Shown: positions 8,735 to 18,500 of the stretch, one piece after another
Numbering within the stretch: the stretch's first letter is position 1
Layout of the letters: each line of letters opens with the position of its first letter
Origin: a bacterium
GTDB taxonomy: Bacteria > Patescibacteriota > Minisyncoccia > Minisyncoccales > CG1-02-41-26
Length of the DNA stretch: 52,369 nt
Direction of reading: 5' to 3'
NCBI GenBank assembly: GCA_030648255.1
Contig: JAUSHZ010000028.1
Span: 1 to 52,369, forward strand
Translations under genes and position numbers: made by a program
The notes under the pieces: generated by a model
Databases searched by the model: none
The model's input: only the letters and a program-made list of their open reading frames with translations
What the model was told of the DNA's origin: nothing

Positions 8735-11110
8735 TTATTTAATAGGGTACACTGCGATTGTTTTAGCGCAGTTCCAGCTCAACCACCCACCAAACCTGGC
8801 AAGCGAACCGCATTGACCAATTTCGTTATCGTCTAAGTTGTAATCGGAATTGGTAAAAACGCTGTTTCGCGCCTCATCATCATTTGCCATAAGCACCACA
8901 GCGCATTTGCCTTCTGGTTTAATAACAATCGATTTTATATTGTTTTCAAAAACTCGCGGACGTGAAGAGCCATCGGGCTTTTTGAAAGATGGAAGCCAGG
9001 CCGAAGGACAAGTGTTTGCCTCATTTGGCAAGGGCACTCTTAAATACCAAGGCATTGGGTAGTAAACAATGTTTGGTTCGTTTGCTTTATTATTCTCTGA
9101 TGTATAAGCCAAACAATCCCCAAGCCCGCCTTTTTCTGTGCAAATTTTAACCTCTTGGCATTCGCCAGAAGCGCCGGGGTTTTGGGATAACTCAAAAACT
9201 TCTATTGAGGCAGGCGAGCTAACTAGCTTTCCATATCTACTTTCTTCTTTAACGCCGTATGTTACTTCGTCAGCATTAAGAGGGGTAGTGATATTTTCAC
9301 TATTCAATGATTTGCTTCCACCCACCAACAAAACCTTGCCATTACCATCAAAACTCACCATCGGCAAGTGGCCAAAATTATAGTCAATCCAAAAAAGATA
9401 CCTACCGGGATCAACTTTAAAAATTTGACTCTCTACTGTGGGATTACTGGGCGGGATATCATGCGAAGATACTTTAGCGTCTGATAACTTCTTAGTAGGA
9501 TCAAGAAAGCTTTCGAGCACTGGTGAACCGCAAATATTATAGGCAGGTATTAATGCTTTTTCTGATGTTTTACTTGATTTAATGCTTCCTTTGATTTTAT
9601 ACATTCTTTGCTCAAAATACACCTTTAATCTATTAGAAAAGTTGTCTTGTTGGTGGAGAATAGCCAGAAAGTCCTGGTATTCGGGTGGAGTTGTGTGAGC
9701 GCCACTTTCATCTACGTAAATCCTTTCTGGGGTGTCGTTGATAATTTTTACGCTTACGGCTTTTTGGTCAAAGTTCACGCTGGGATTTTTAAAATCTGGA
9801 GCTGAAGTGTCAAAATACCGTTCGTCGCCAGTGGTGTCTACCAAATAAGCCCCGGGGGTTGTCCATGTGATTTTCACAGAAAGCGGAGGATGGTTTATTG
9901 CCATAGGAGCTGGAGCAATAGCTGAACTACGAAATGTTGGGTCATCTATTAAATCAAAATGTTTACCCCCACTCAATTCGTTACATTGATTAAAAAAAAC
10001 TTTTTCACCAATAGCCAATTTATCGTTAACTTCTTTACCGCTTGTTCTATTAAAATATCTTGCTGCGTTTAAATAATGCGCAGATGTTTGGGTAATAAAT
10101 TTATATTTATAGGGAGAAACAAACTTATCACCAGAATTTGCAAAACAATCTGGGCTAATAACAATTGCGTCTTTAATTTTGTCATTTTTTTCAGTGCAAA
10201 AAATAGTAGTAATTACATTTCCATCTACGTCAAGTAACCCCCTATAATCATAAACCTGGGGTTTCAGTGCGGTGTTAGTGGAGACTTCATCTACCTGCGC
10301 ATATTCGGGTTGATTATAAAAAATAAGTTTAGCGCCTTGGGCTTTCTTACCCCAAAAAGCAAAAGTGTGTGGCTGAAAATCAGCAAAGTCCAAATTACCA
10401 AAACTTAGCTTGTTTATTATAACTTTTGGAATAGACGAATCAGCTGTCCCTTCTATTCTACCACCAGCACTTGTATCAGAAGCGGGGCCACACCCAGAAA
10501 AAATCAAAGGTCCAAAGCCAGTTGTTAAGTCTGGGTTACTATAGTTTATAAACTTGGCTTGGTTGCTTTGAATTAAATCGTTGATAATAGAGGGGTCAAC
10601 ATCGTAAACCCCTGCTGGGCATCCAATTCCTCTGTTCCCCATAAACTGGCAATAACCGTCCTTTGTAAAAAACACTATGCCTTGTTTTATTGGTGTGTAA
10701 GAAATTTTTGGAAGAACAAACGATGGGTTCACTGTATATAAAACAAACCACGAACCAATCAAAATTGCCAAACCAAGCAAAGCGCCATAAATCCGCGTTT
10801 TAGCGCCCGACATTTTACCTACATCCCCAACAGAGGCAACATATTGAATACCTCCAATTATTAATGTTAAAACAGCAGCCAAAATACAAATCCACACCGT
10901 TAAATTAAGCAGATATTTAACCAGCGTGGGGATGCTCTGGCTAGCGCCAACGCTAATGGGCTTACCGTTTGCGTCAAGTTTTGTTCCCAAGTCCGTTCCC
11001 CCAATATTTGGATAGGTCTGCTGTAATTTAAACTGCGCCAATCCAACCAAAGGACTTAATAAAAATATCCCCACCAAAAAAAGAATTAGAAACTTTTTCA
11101 TCCTCATCAT
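8735..11110 (-). CDS. Secreted/membrane protein with pilin-like (TrbC/VirB2-like) two-TM N-terminus
   Basis: Signal peptide, LQQTYPNIGG, IPTLVKYLLNLTVWICILAAVLTLIIGGIQYVASVG...ALLGLAILIGSWFVLYTVNP. C-terminus ends TIAVYPIK. Confidence 0.65.
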   Translation of the reverse strand: MMRMKKFLILFLVGIFLLSPLVGLAQFKLQQTYPNIGGTDLGTKLDANGKPISVGASQSIPTLVKYLLNLTVWICILAAVLTLIIGGIQYVASVGDVGKMSGAKTRIYGALLGLAILIGSWFVLYTVNPSFVLPKISYTPIKQGIVFFTKDGYCQFMGNRGIGCPAGVYDVDPSIINDLIQSNQAKFINYSNPDLTTGFGPLIFSGCGPASDTSAGGRIEGTADSSIPKVIINKLSFGNLDFADFQPHTFAFWGKKAQGAKLIFYNQPEYAQVDEVSTNTALKPQVYDYRGLLDVDGNVITTIFCTEKNDKIKDAIVISPDCFANSGDKFVSPYKYKFITQTSAHYLNAARYFNRTSGKEVNDKLAIGEKVFFNQCNELSGGKHFDLIDDPTFRSSAIAPAPMAINHPPLSVKITWTTPGAYLVDTTGDERYFDTSAPDFKNPSVNFDQKAVSVKIINDTPERIYVDESGAHTTPPEYQDFLAILHQQDNFSNRLKVYFEQRMYKIKGSIKSSKTSEKALIPAYNICGSPVLESFLDPTKKLSDAKVSSHDIPPSNPTVESQIFKVDPGRYLFWIDYNFGHLPMVSFDGNGKVLLVGGSKSLNSENITTPLNADEVTYGVKEESRYGKLVSSPASIEVFELSQNPGASGECQEVKICTEKGGLGDCLAYTSENNKANEPNIVYYPMPWYLRVPLPNEANTCPSAWLPSFKKPDGSSRPRVFENNIKSIVIKPEGKCAVVLMANDDEARNSVFTNSDYNLDDNEIGQCGSLARFGGWLSWNCAKTIAVYPIK

Positions 11111-11132
11111 ATTTTTATATTAGCATATTTGT

Positions 11133-11200
11133 AGCCAGCCGAGACCCGACCTCCCCAAAACTGAGCTCAAGATTTCTTGGAGGTCGGGTCTCCTCTGGCT
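11133..11200. repeat. Imperfect inverted repeat between the 724-aa and 791-aa genes
   Basis: AGCCAG-CC-GAGACCCGACCTCC ... GGAGGTCGGGTCTC-CT-CTGGCT. Confidence 0.8.
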
Positions 11201-11201
11201 T

Positions 11202-13376
11202 TTACTTTATAGGGTACACGATAGGGTACACGGCAATAGAAGAAACGCAGGAGTCGGGCGGAGCTAGCTTTAAAGCGCTCCACAAAGAAGTACAGCTGTG
11301 GATTTGGTACTTTTCTAAATTTAAATATGGTATGTTTCCTTCGTCAGTGTAAGCGCCAGAAACCATATCGCCCCTAGAAAAAACCATTGATTTTGCGCCC
11401 ACGGTTTGATTATCCCAGTATTCGCTAGGCGCTCTTGGCGCATTGTCATATAAAGCCACCACGCAATCACCTGAAATGCCAATTGACTCAATACTATCGT
11501 TAAATATTCTAAAATCCTTTTCTTTTTCAAATGCTTCTTTTTCCCCCATATTATCTCCTTCTGTAACAGTAGCTAACATTTCACTACTAAGTTCTTTGGG
11601 AAGTTCCTTTGGAATAGGCACTGGCACAAACCAAGGCATTGGCAAGAAAAACGACATCCATTTATTATTACTTTCCCCGTTGGGTGTAAAAACCAAACAA
11701 TACCCTTGTAAATTTTGGCCATTACAAAGCGCCACAGCATAACAGCTGTTTTTATCTACTGGCGCTAAATGAAAAACCCTAGCAGAAGAAACGCCAAAAA
11801 TATTGCCCTGCTCGTCTGTTGTGTTAATTTTAATTTTATTTTTCGCAGGATCGTTTAAATCTTCTATGGTATTGCCAGCTTTCAAATTACCTCCTATTCC
11901 ATAACCTCCTGACCCAAAAGCATTCTTAATAGCTTCAACCATTTTTGTTGCATCCTCAAACCAATTTTTGTTATCAAGTGAATAATTATAAAGCGTAGTT
12001 GCGGGCAAATGTTCTCTTTCTTCAAAAAAAGCTCTAAAAGGGCCTCTGTAATATGCGCCTTGAAACAGAAATACCAAAAGATCATCCTGTAATGTTTTAT
12101 CTTTTAACTGCCTGTTGTTTTTTATTTCAATGCTAATTGCCTGTTTGTCAAAATTAAAGCTAGTATCAGCAAAATTTGGCACATCAAATTGTATGTACCT
12201 TTGCCCGCCTCCACCCCCAATTGATTTTCCTTGGGGTGTTGGCGCATTACCCTGAAGCTGGCTTGGGGGTGGCCGATAATAACCGCCCGTGCCACCACTA
12301 GAACCTCCAACCCCGCCAAACGGACCCTCATCTTCATTTATTTGTTGATTTCCTTCTGGAAACACAGGGTCGTTTGAGCCATATAAATAAACTCCAGCGC
12401 TTAAACCTTCAACTGATATTGAAAGCGGGGGATAGTTTGAAGGCGCGTCTAATGGTGGCCTTTGGGCTTGGGGAACAGCCTCGGTGTCAAAATAATAAAT
12501 ATTATTGTTATTTTTTGGGTCAACTGGATAAATTCTCAAGGGGAAATAAGTTATTTCCATGCCACCGCTAGTGGTAATGCCTAGCACTGTTCCTTTTTCA
12601 GGTACACCCCCACTTGCGCTGTCATTATCTTGCAAGCCCTTAACAGAAGAATAGGTGTGGCCTATGCCCGTAAAGCCAGTGCCAGAAAACGCTTTTACTT
12701 TAATATTATCTTTTCCGTTGCCAAAAAACCCGATATAGTTTGGCTGAAACTCTCTAAAAGAAACATTGGGTAAATTTGAAAGTTTAGTTAAATTGCCAAA
12801 ATTAAACTCTAAATTAGTGGATTGGGAGGCAAAATATTTTATCTTTCCATCGCCAGCCAATTTATCTAAAAGTTCTTTGTTAATATTATCCGCATTTTTA
12901 ATTAATTCATCTATTCCTGCTTGAGAAATTAAAATAACATTTGAAACGCTATCATTTATATGTGTTAGTTGGGGAATGTTCAAACCAGGCGCTATAATTT
13001 GAAGAATTAAGCTAGCGCCAATAACAATTGCCAAGCCCAAAAATGACCGCAAAACTCTTGTTCTTGCTTCTTTCTGGGCTGCCACTTTGCCAGCAGAAGT
13101 AAGATACTGCACCCCAGCAATTATGACAGCCAAAGTTGACAAGCCAATCAAAAAAACGCTTGTTAAAGTAAATATATATCTTATCAAAGAGGCGGTGTTT
13201 GTTGGCGCATTGCTGGCTGCTTGCGAAACAACAGTGTTTAATGATTCGCTCTTCCCAGTAATGCCCGCAATATCAGGGTAGGTTTGCTCTAACCTTAAAC
13301 CAGCCAAACTAATAGCTGGCAATAACAAAATTGCTAAAAAAATTAAAACAAAAATTTTTCTAAAAGTTTTTGGCAT
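11202..13376 (-). CDS. Secreted/membrane protein with pilin-like two-TM N-terminus, related to the 791-aa protein
   Basis: LRLEQTYPDIAG, SLIRYIFTLTSVFLIGLSTLAVIIAGVQYLTSAGKVAAQKEARTRVLRSFLGLAIVIGASLILQIIAPG. Ends IAVYPIVYPIK. Confidence 0.65.
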   Translation of the reverse strand: MPKTFRKIFVLIFLAILLLPAISLAGLRLEQTYPDIAGITGKSESLNTVVSQAASNAPTNTASLIRYIFTLTSVFLIGLSTLAVIIAGVQYLTSAGKVAAQKEARTRVLRSFLGLAIVIGASLILQIIAPGLNIPQLTHINDSVSNVILISQAGIDELIKNADNINKELLDKLAGDGKIKYFASQSTNLEFNFGNLTKLSNLPNVSFREFQPNYIGFFGNGKDNIKVKAFSGTGFTGIGHTYSSVKGLQDNDSASGGVPEKGTVLGITTSGGMEITYFPLRIYPVDPKNNNNIYYFDTEAVPQAQRPPLDAPSNYPPLSISVEGLSAGVYLYGSNDPVFPEGNQQINEDEGPFGGVGGSSGGTGGYYRPPPSQLQGNAPTPQGKSIGGGGGQRYIQFDVPNFADTSFNFDKQAISIEIKNNRQLKDKTLQDDLLVFLFQGAYYRGPFRAFFEEREHLPATTLYNYSLDNKNWFEDATKMVEAIKNAFGSGGYGIGGNLKAGNTIEDLNDPAKNKIKINTTDEQGNIFGVSSARVFHLAPVDKNSCYAVALCNGQNLQGYCLVFTPNGESNNKWMSFFLPMPWFVPVPIPKELPKELSSEMLATVTEGDNMGEKEAFEKEKDFRIFNDSIESIGISGDCVVALYDNAPRAPSEYWDNQTVGAKSMVFSRGDMVSGAYTDEGNIPYLNLEKYQIHSCTSLWSALKLAPPDSCVSSIAVYPIVYPIK

Positions 13377-13386
13377 TTTCTAAAGT

Positions 13387-15558
13387 TTACTTCCAAAACA
13401 CTAACTTTTCTAATAACGTTCTTAACGCAGTTTTGGTTGTAATACAATTATTTCTTATGTAAGTAGTTAAATCTAATTTACAAAAAGAATTTCTATTTGT
13501 TTTGTTCTCTTCTTCAAAACAATGATTGTCAATTTGAGTTTGAAATATCCTTTTTATACACAGTGTTTCATTGGCTAAATCTTGTGCTGCTTTAGTTCCA
13601 AGACTTTTATATCCCATATAATGAGCTACTGCCTCTCCTTCAGTATGAGGTCCTCCATTATGATCACCGTCTTCTTTCAACTTTTTTAGGAAAAGTGCTT
13701 CCGCAAAGTAAGCGTCATACTGCGACCATGGATTTGCCTTATATGTCCCGCCTTTTATAGTTTCTACCTGCGGACCATATTTCAACCATGTTGTTGGAAT
13801 AAACTGAGCAGGGCCTATTGCTCCACCAGCCATAGAAACTCTAGGGGCAGGACAGGATACCGGCACCTTGTTTAAGTCATAGTTATAGCCATAACTCTCA
13901 CCATCAATAATTATGTTAATGCTATTAAGATTATTAATCACTTTAACTAAAGCGCTGTACTGACCATCACCAAATGCATTCTCATTATAAATAGTACCCT
14001 TTTTTATATGCTTAAGGGTTGTACTATTAACCACATTACACCCTCCTATAGAGCTAGCAAACTTTGATTCTCTATAAGAATTGGCCATAACTAAGGCCAT
14101 AAAATCTTTGTCTAAGTTAGCGCCAGGTGTGTTCCAAACATCATTAAAAATGCCAAAAGTTTTACCAAACTTGGTGTCGCTGGTAATAATAAGCCTTGTG
14201 GTTGGGTCTATTACATCAATGGTTGCAAAAACCTGGTCTGATGTGTACCACTGCGGATTTTGAATTGGCTGTTCGTGGCAACAAACCCAGTTACTCCTGC
14301 TACCCCCGCAAATCCAATCCAAGCACTGATTTTGGTCTAACCCTTTACATAAACACTCTTTGCAAACAGTATTAAATCCATCAGCGCAAACCGAACCGCA
14401 ACAGTTTTTGCTTTGCCCAGGAACAAAAGCGCATTTAGGATCTTCTCCTATTGCTGCTTGGGGGGTGGTGTAACACTCTGGCGCTGGGTTACCATCAACT
14501 ATAATTCTATCTCCCCATGTACAGCCCTCTCCGCACTTTTTATTTCCAGTACAATCGTTTTCACTTAAGCATAAATAGCACCTTGTGTTCATTGCCTTAC
14601 CATTGCCCAAGCTGTAAATTTTACAATTCAATGCAGCGTACACAGAGTCGCCTTCGCAATTAGCCAAGCAATCCCTGCACTTTTGGCTAAATGTTTCGCA
14701 TTCTTTTTGACACATTTCTGACCACGGCTTTGGCACATACATATCTTTTTTTAAGGCCTCCAAACACTGTAAAGGATATTTATCACCCATTGTTCCCTGT
14801 TCAATTCTTTTTCTATCAAGCTCGCTTAACGCGCAATTATTTCTTTGTGGGTTTGGGGTAAACCAATTTGTATCAACATACTTAACATACCGCTTTACCA
14901 AGTCCGCTTCACTAATCATTGTTTCCCCAGCCGGTTCTCCGCTTTCCTCTAAGCCATAAGGTACAAGAGCGGTTTCACCCCCAAATAAATCATGCACATT
15001 ATCAGCCTGAGCTTTTAAAGAGTTTGCCATTTCATCCAACGAAAGAGTGTTGGCTTTTTCTTGGTTTAACCAGCTTGCAAGGGACTGCCCTGCGTTTTGA
15101 ACATAAGGGCTCAAGTCTGGGCAAGGGTTGCCTGTGGCTTCTTTTAATTTACAACCCGGCACAGTATAGGTGTACCCAAGAGTGGCCATGCCAGGCAATA
15201 GTTGAGCGCCAATTGTTAAATCTGGCCCGCCAGTACCCACCTGGGCTTTGCACTCTCCGTTAAAATCACAAACTTTGCCGTTATCTCCAACAATTGCTCC
15301 CACTAAATCATCAACTTGCTTTGAGGCAGTTTGAATTGCGTTTCCCTGATAGCGCTGATAAATTTTATCTAAAAAGTTAATAGTTGTATCAAGGGCAACG
15401 CCCACTGGAATTGGTTCTTCACAAACAACTTCAGTGCCTGAATTATAGTCAATTGCCATGGCCGGCCCCTCTGTTTTATACCAATACCCCACAGCTAAAA
15501 ACCCAACAAACCCAATTATCGTAATCGCTATTAAAATAATTTTCCAAATTTTAATCAT
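13387..15558 (-). CDS. Secreted Cys-rich protein with lytic transglycosylase-like C-terminal domain
   Basis: N-terminal TM/signal, many Cys pairs, then MANSYRESKFASSIGG...AGGAIGPAQFIPTTWLKYGP...NPWSQYDAYFAEALFLKKL (SLT/MltB-like). Confidence 0.7.
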   Translation of the reverse strand: MIKIWKIILIAITIIGFVGFLAVGYWYKTEGPAMAIDYNSGTEVVCEEPIPVGVALDTTINFLDKIYQRYQGNAIQTASKQVDDLVGAIVGDNGKVCDFNGECKAQVGTGGPDLTIGAQLLPGMATLGYTYTVPGCKLKEATGNPCPDLSPYVQNAGQSLASWLNQEKANTLSLDEMANSLKAQADNVHDLFGGETALVPYGLEESGEPAGETMISEADLVKRYVKYVDTNWFTPNPQRNNCALSELDRKRIEQGTMGDKYPLQCLEALKKDMYVPKPWSEMCQKECETFSQKCRDCLANCEGDSVYAALNCKIYSLGNGKAMNTRCYLCLSENDCTGNKKCGEGCTWGDRIIVDGNPAPECYTTPQAAIGEDPKCAFVPGQSKNCCGSVCADGFNTVCKECLCKGLDQNQCLDWICGGSRSNWVCCHEQPIQNPQWYTSDQVFATIDVIDPTTRLIITSDTKFGKTFGIFNDVWNTPGANLDKDFMALVMANSYRESKFASSIGGCNVVNSTTLKHIKKGTIYNENAFGDGQYSALVKVINNLNSINIIIDGESYGYNYDLNKVPVSCPAPRVSMAGGAIGPAQFIPTTWLKYGPQVETIKGGTYKANPWSQYDAYFAEALFLKKLKEDGDHNGGPHTEGEAVAHYMGYKSLGTKAAQDLANETLCIKRIFQTQIDNHCFEEENKTNRNSFCKLDLTTYIRNNCITTKTALRTLLEKLVFWK

Positions 15559-18500
15559 TGTGTTTCTAATTCTTGTTTTAATTTTTCAGCCAATGAGCCA
15601 AGCGGATATCGCAAAGTCCAAATCAAGTGGCAAAACGGCTGTTTTAGCGGGGTTAAAGTTAAAGGCAGCCCAGAAACACACAAAGGAATTTTGCCAAGCA
15701 TTGGGCAATAACTTTGGCCGCAAGTGCAATTTTCATTGGCATAATTTATAGCTGTGGCTAAGGCCCACAAAAGCTGGGCTTTGTTTTTTATTTCAGAAGC
15801 TCGATTATAAATTGGACCCACCACCTCGTTTAGATCTGGGTCAATCTTATCAATATCTGGAATGTCAATTCCTATATTGCCAAACCCAATGGCTGTGATT
15901 GGCTGTATTCTAGCCATGTCAATCATTCGTAAATTTTGCCTAACCTGGCTAAAGCTGGCGTCAAGCTGGCTAAACTGCTCTCCCACATTTGGGCAAACCT
16001 GCCCGCCATTTTCTCCAGTTAAAGCTTTACCGTCTCCAGCATAGCTAATCATTGGGCCAGCAATACATTTTACTGGCTTAATTTTAACATTATCTTTTCC
16101 AATTTTATTAATAACATCGTTTGAGTTCCAAAGTTCTGCAAATTTTTTAGGAGCTTCTTCGATCATTTTTTTAACGCTTTCTGCTTGCTGGCGGATTTTT
16201 TGAGCGTCAAAATATAAAGCGCCAATGCCATTGCTGGCTGTTGTGTATGATTTAACTCCAAGCAATACAGAGAACACTTTCATTATTTCATTTAATGGAG
16301 TTCTTAAGTCGGTAGTTGACTGGGAACATAATTTTAAAGCTACTTCTCTTGCGTTTTGGGATTCTATCGTGCAATTGTTATCTTCACAACTCAATCCCGT
16401 TAAATCAACTCTAACATCATCGCCAAGAACAAGTGGACAATCAAAAAATGTGCCTATGCTTGTACCTGTTTGAATTGTTTCAGTGATTACCTTGCCACCA
16501 GTTTTGGCTCGACAGAATCCTTTAATAGCTTCTTTGGTATTTTCAACATCAGTATCAAAATTCGGGTCGCTTGAATAATTGCCAATAAGCGTGTTGTTCC
16601 AAACGCCTTTCAAAACATCAAAATTACGGCAGTCGCTGGCAAAGTCCTCTTGATAGGATAAAGTATTGCACTCATCAGTTAATGCGTCTAATTTTTTTGG
16701 CGTACCGCCAATAGAATTATAAAGCGCTTCAAGCTTATTGAGTTCTAAAATCTCTCCTTGAGTTTGAATACACATATCTTTGATAGCAATGTGATTAGAT
16801 GCGCCATTTGGTGGCCACTGTTTAGCACCATCATTAACCGGAGTTTTTGGGTCAATAATATTTTCATTAACACTCCAAACAACGCTAGGAGTTATGCTTC
16901 TGTGACCTGCTTTTTTATCTAATGGCGCATTAGTATCTACATCGCATAAAATTGCGCCCTTGCTTGGATTTGGTACGGACTGGCAATATAAATCAGTTAC
17001 TTCTTTGCAATATGGATCAACTTTGTTCATTCCTGCCCCCCCCCATGTAGAGCTTGTTGGACTAAGGCAAAACCACTCTGGACAACGAATCGTAGCACTT
17101 ATTTGATGACGCATTCTTTCAATTTCAGCATACCGACTAACAAAATATGTTGTTGGATTAGATTTTAAGTTGTCTAAAATATCCAAGTCAATACTAGTTA
17201 AAACTTTGCACTGATCTTTTAGCGCATTATAACCACTCACAGTATTAGTTCCTCCCAATAATGGCGGTAATAAATTAGTGTTCACAAAAACACCACCTTC
17301 TTGCCTGGTTAAACGGTCCTTGCATTGGTTTTCAATATCTAATGGATTATTGGTTAAAATTTGTTCGGTAATGGTGCAAGCGGGCATAATTTCTTTTGAA
17401 ACAGCGTCGTTGCCCCAAATTAAATCCCACCACATATACCGGCCCTGTTTTAAAACCGCATCAGATAGTTCTTTATATTTTTTATCTTCTTTTTCTCCTT
17501 TGTTATTATCTTTAGCTTTGCTTGATAGGTCACCACTATCAAAAAACAATCCTTCATTTTTTGCTGTATCACCAAAAGCAGATTTTACGCTTTCCATTAA
17601 ATAATTATTAACAGCTACATTAACTGCGCTAAACTTTTCTTCTAAAGTACTCAGCGGGTTTGCTAACAAATTATCTTTAAAAAATTGATAATTAGATTCG
17701 CCTTCTCGCTGGCCAACAAAAAGCGATGTTTTTTCTTTGCATTTTTGTGTTGTCCATTTATTATCTTTACAAGAAGTATCAGCATTCTTTTTCGTTTCAC
17801 CCGTTTCTTCATTGACAACAGAGTAGCTCGTATAAAGACAACTATTTGAAGAACTGTCGTCGCTTACATGACAAGTTGGTAAACAGCACTGCCATCTTTC
17901 GTCCATTTCATTAACCAAATTCGGCTTCACAGTAACTGGTTTCATATCCATTGATGGCTCAATAGCTTTTATATTTTCCCCAGCCTGAATTAAGCCATAA
18001 GCTGCATTTTCAATATGCCCCAAAATTTCAACATAAGTTGTTAATTGATTAAAGCTTCGGCCGTTGTCTCTCTCAAAACATTTTATTCGGCATAAAAATG
18101 TGCTTGCTGCCACAGAATTTAAGCACTTTCCAGAATCACATTGATAGCTATCTCCAATGTCTTTTGGCCCAATTTTTGCATAAGCAAAATCTATAACTTC
18201 TTGAATGGTTTGTATAGCTCCCAGATTATTCGGATCGTCAGAATCAAACTTGTTAATTATAGCGTTCAATTTATCAACGCTGTCGCCTGCTGGCACTTTG
18301 CCGATAAAATCTTTTAATGTCTTAATATTGGCCTTCACGACCCCAATCTGCGCAACAACTTCTGGGATTTTGTTGTTTACAATATCCTCAGAATTTGTTT
18401 TTAATTCTAAAATTTTATCTATTTGCGCTCTAGCAGTTGCTGACTCTTGATTTTCTGAGACAAACGGATCTGGAGTAGCATTCCAATCTTTTTGCAATTT

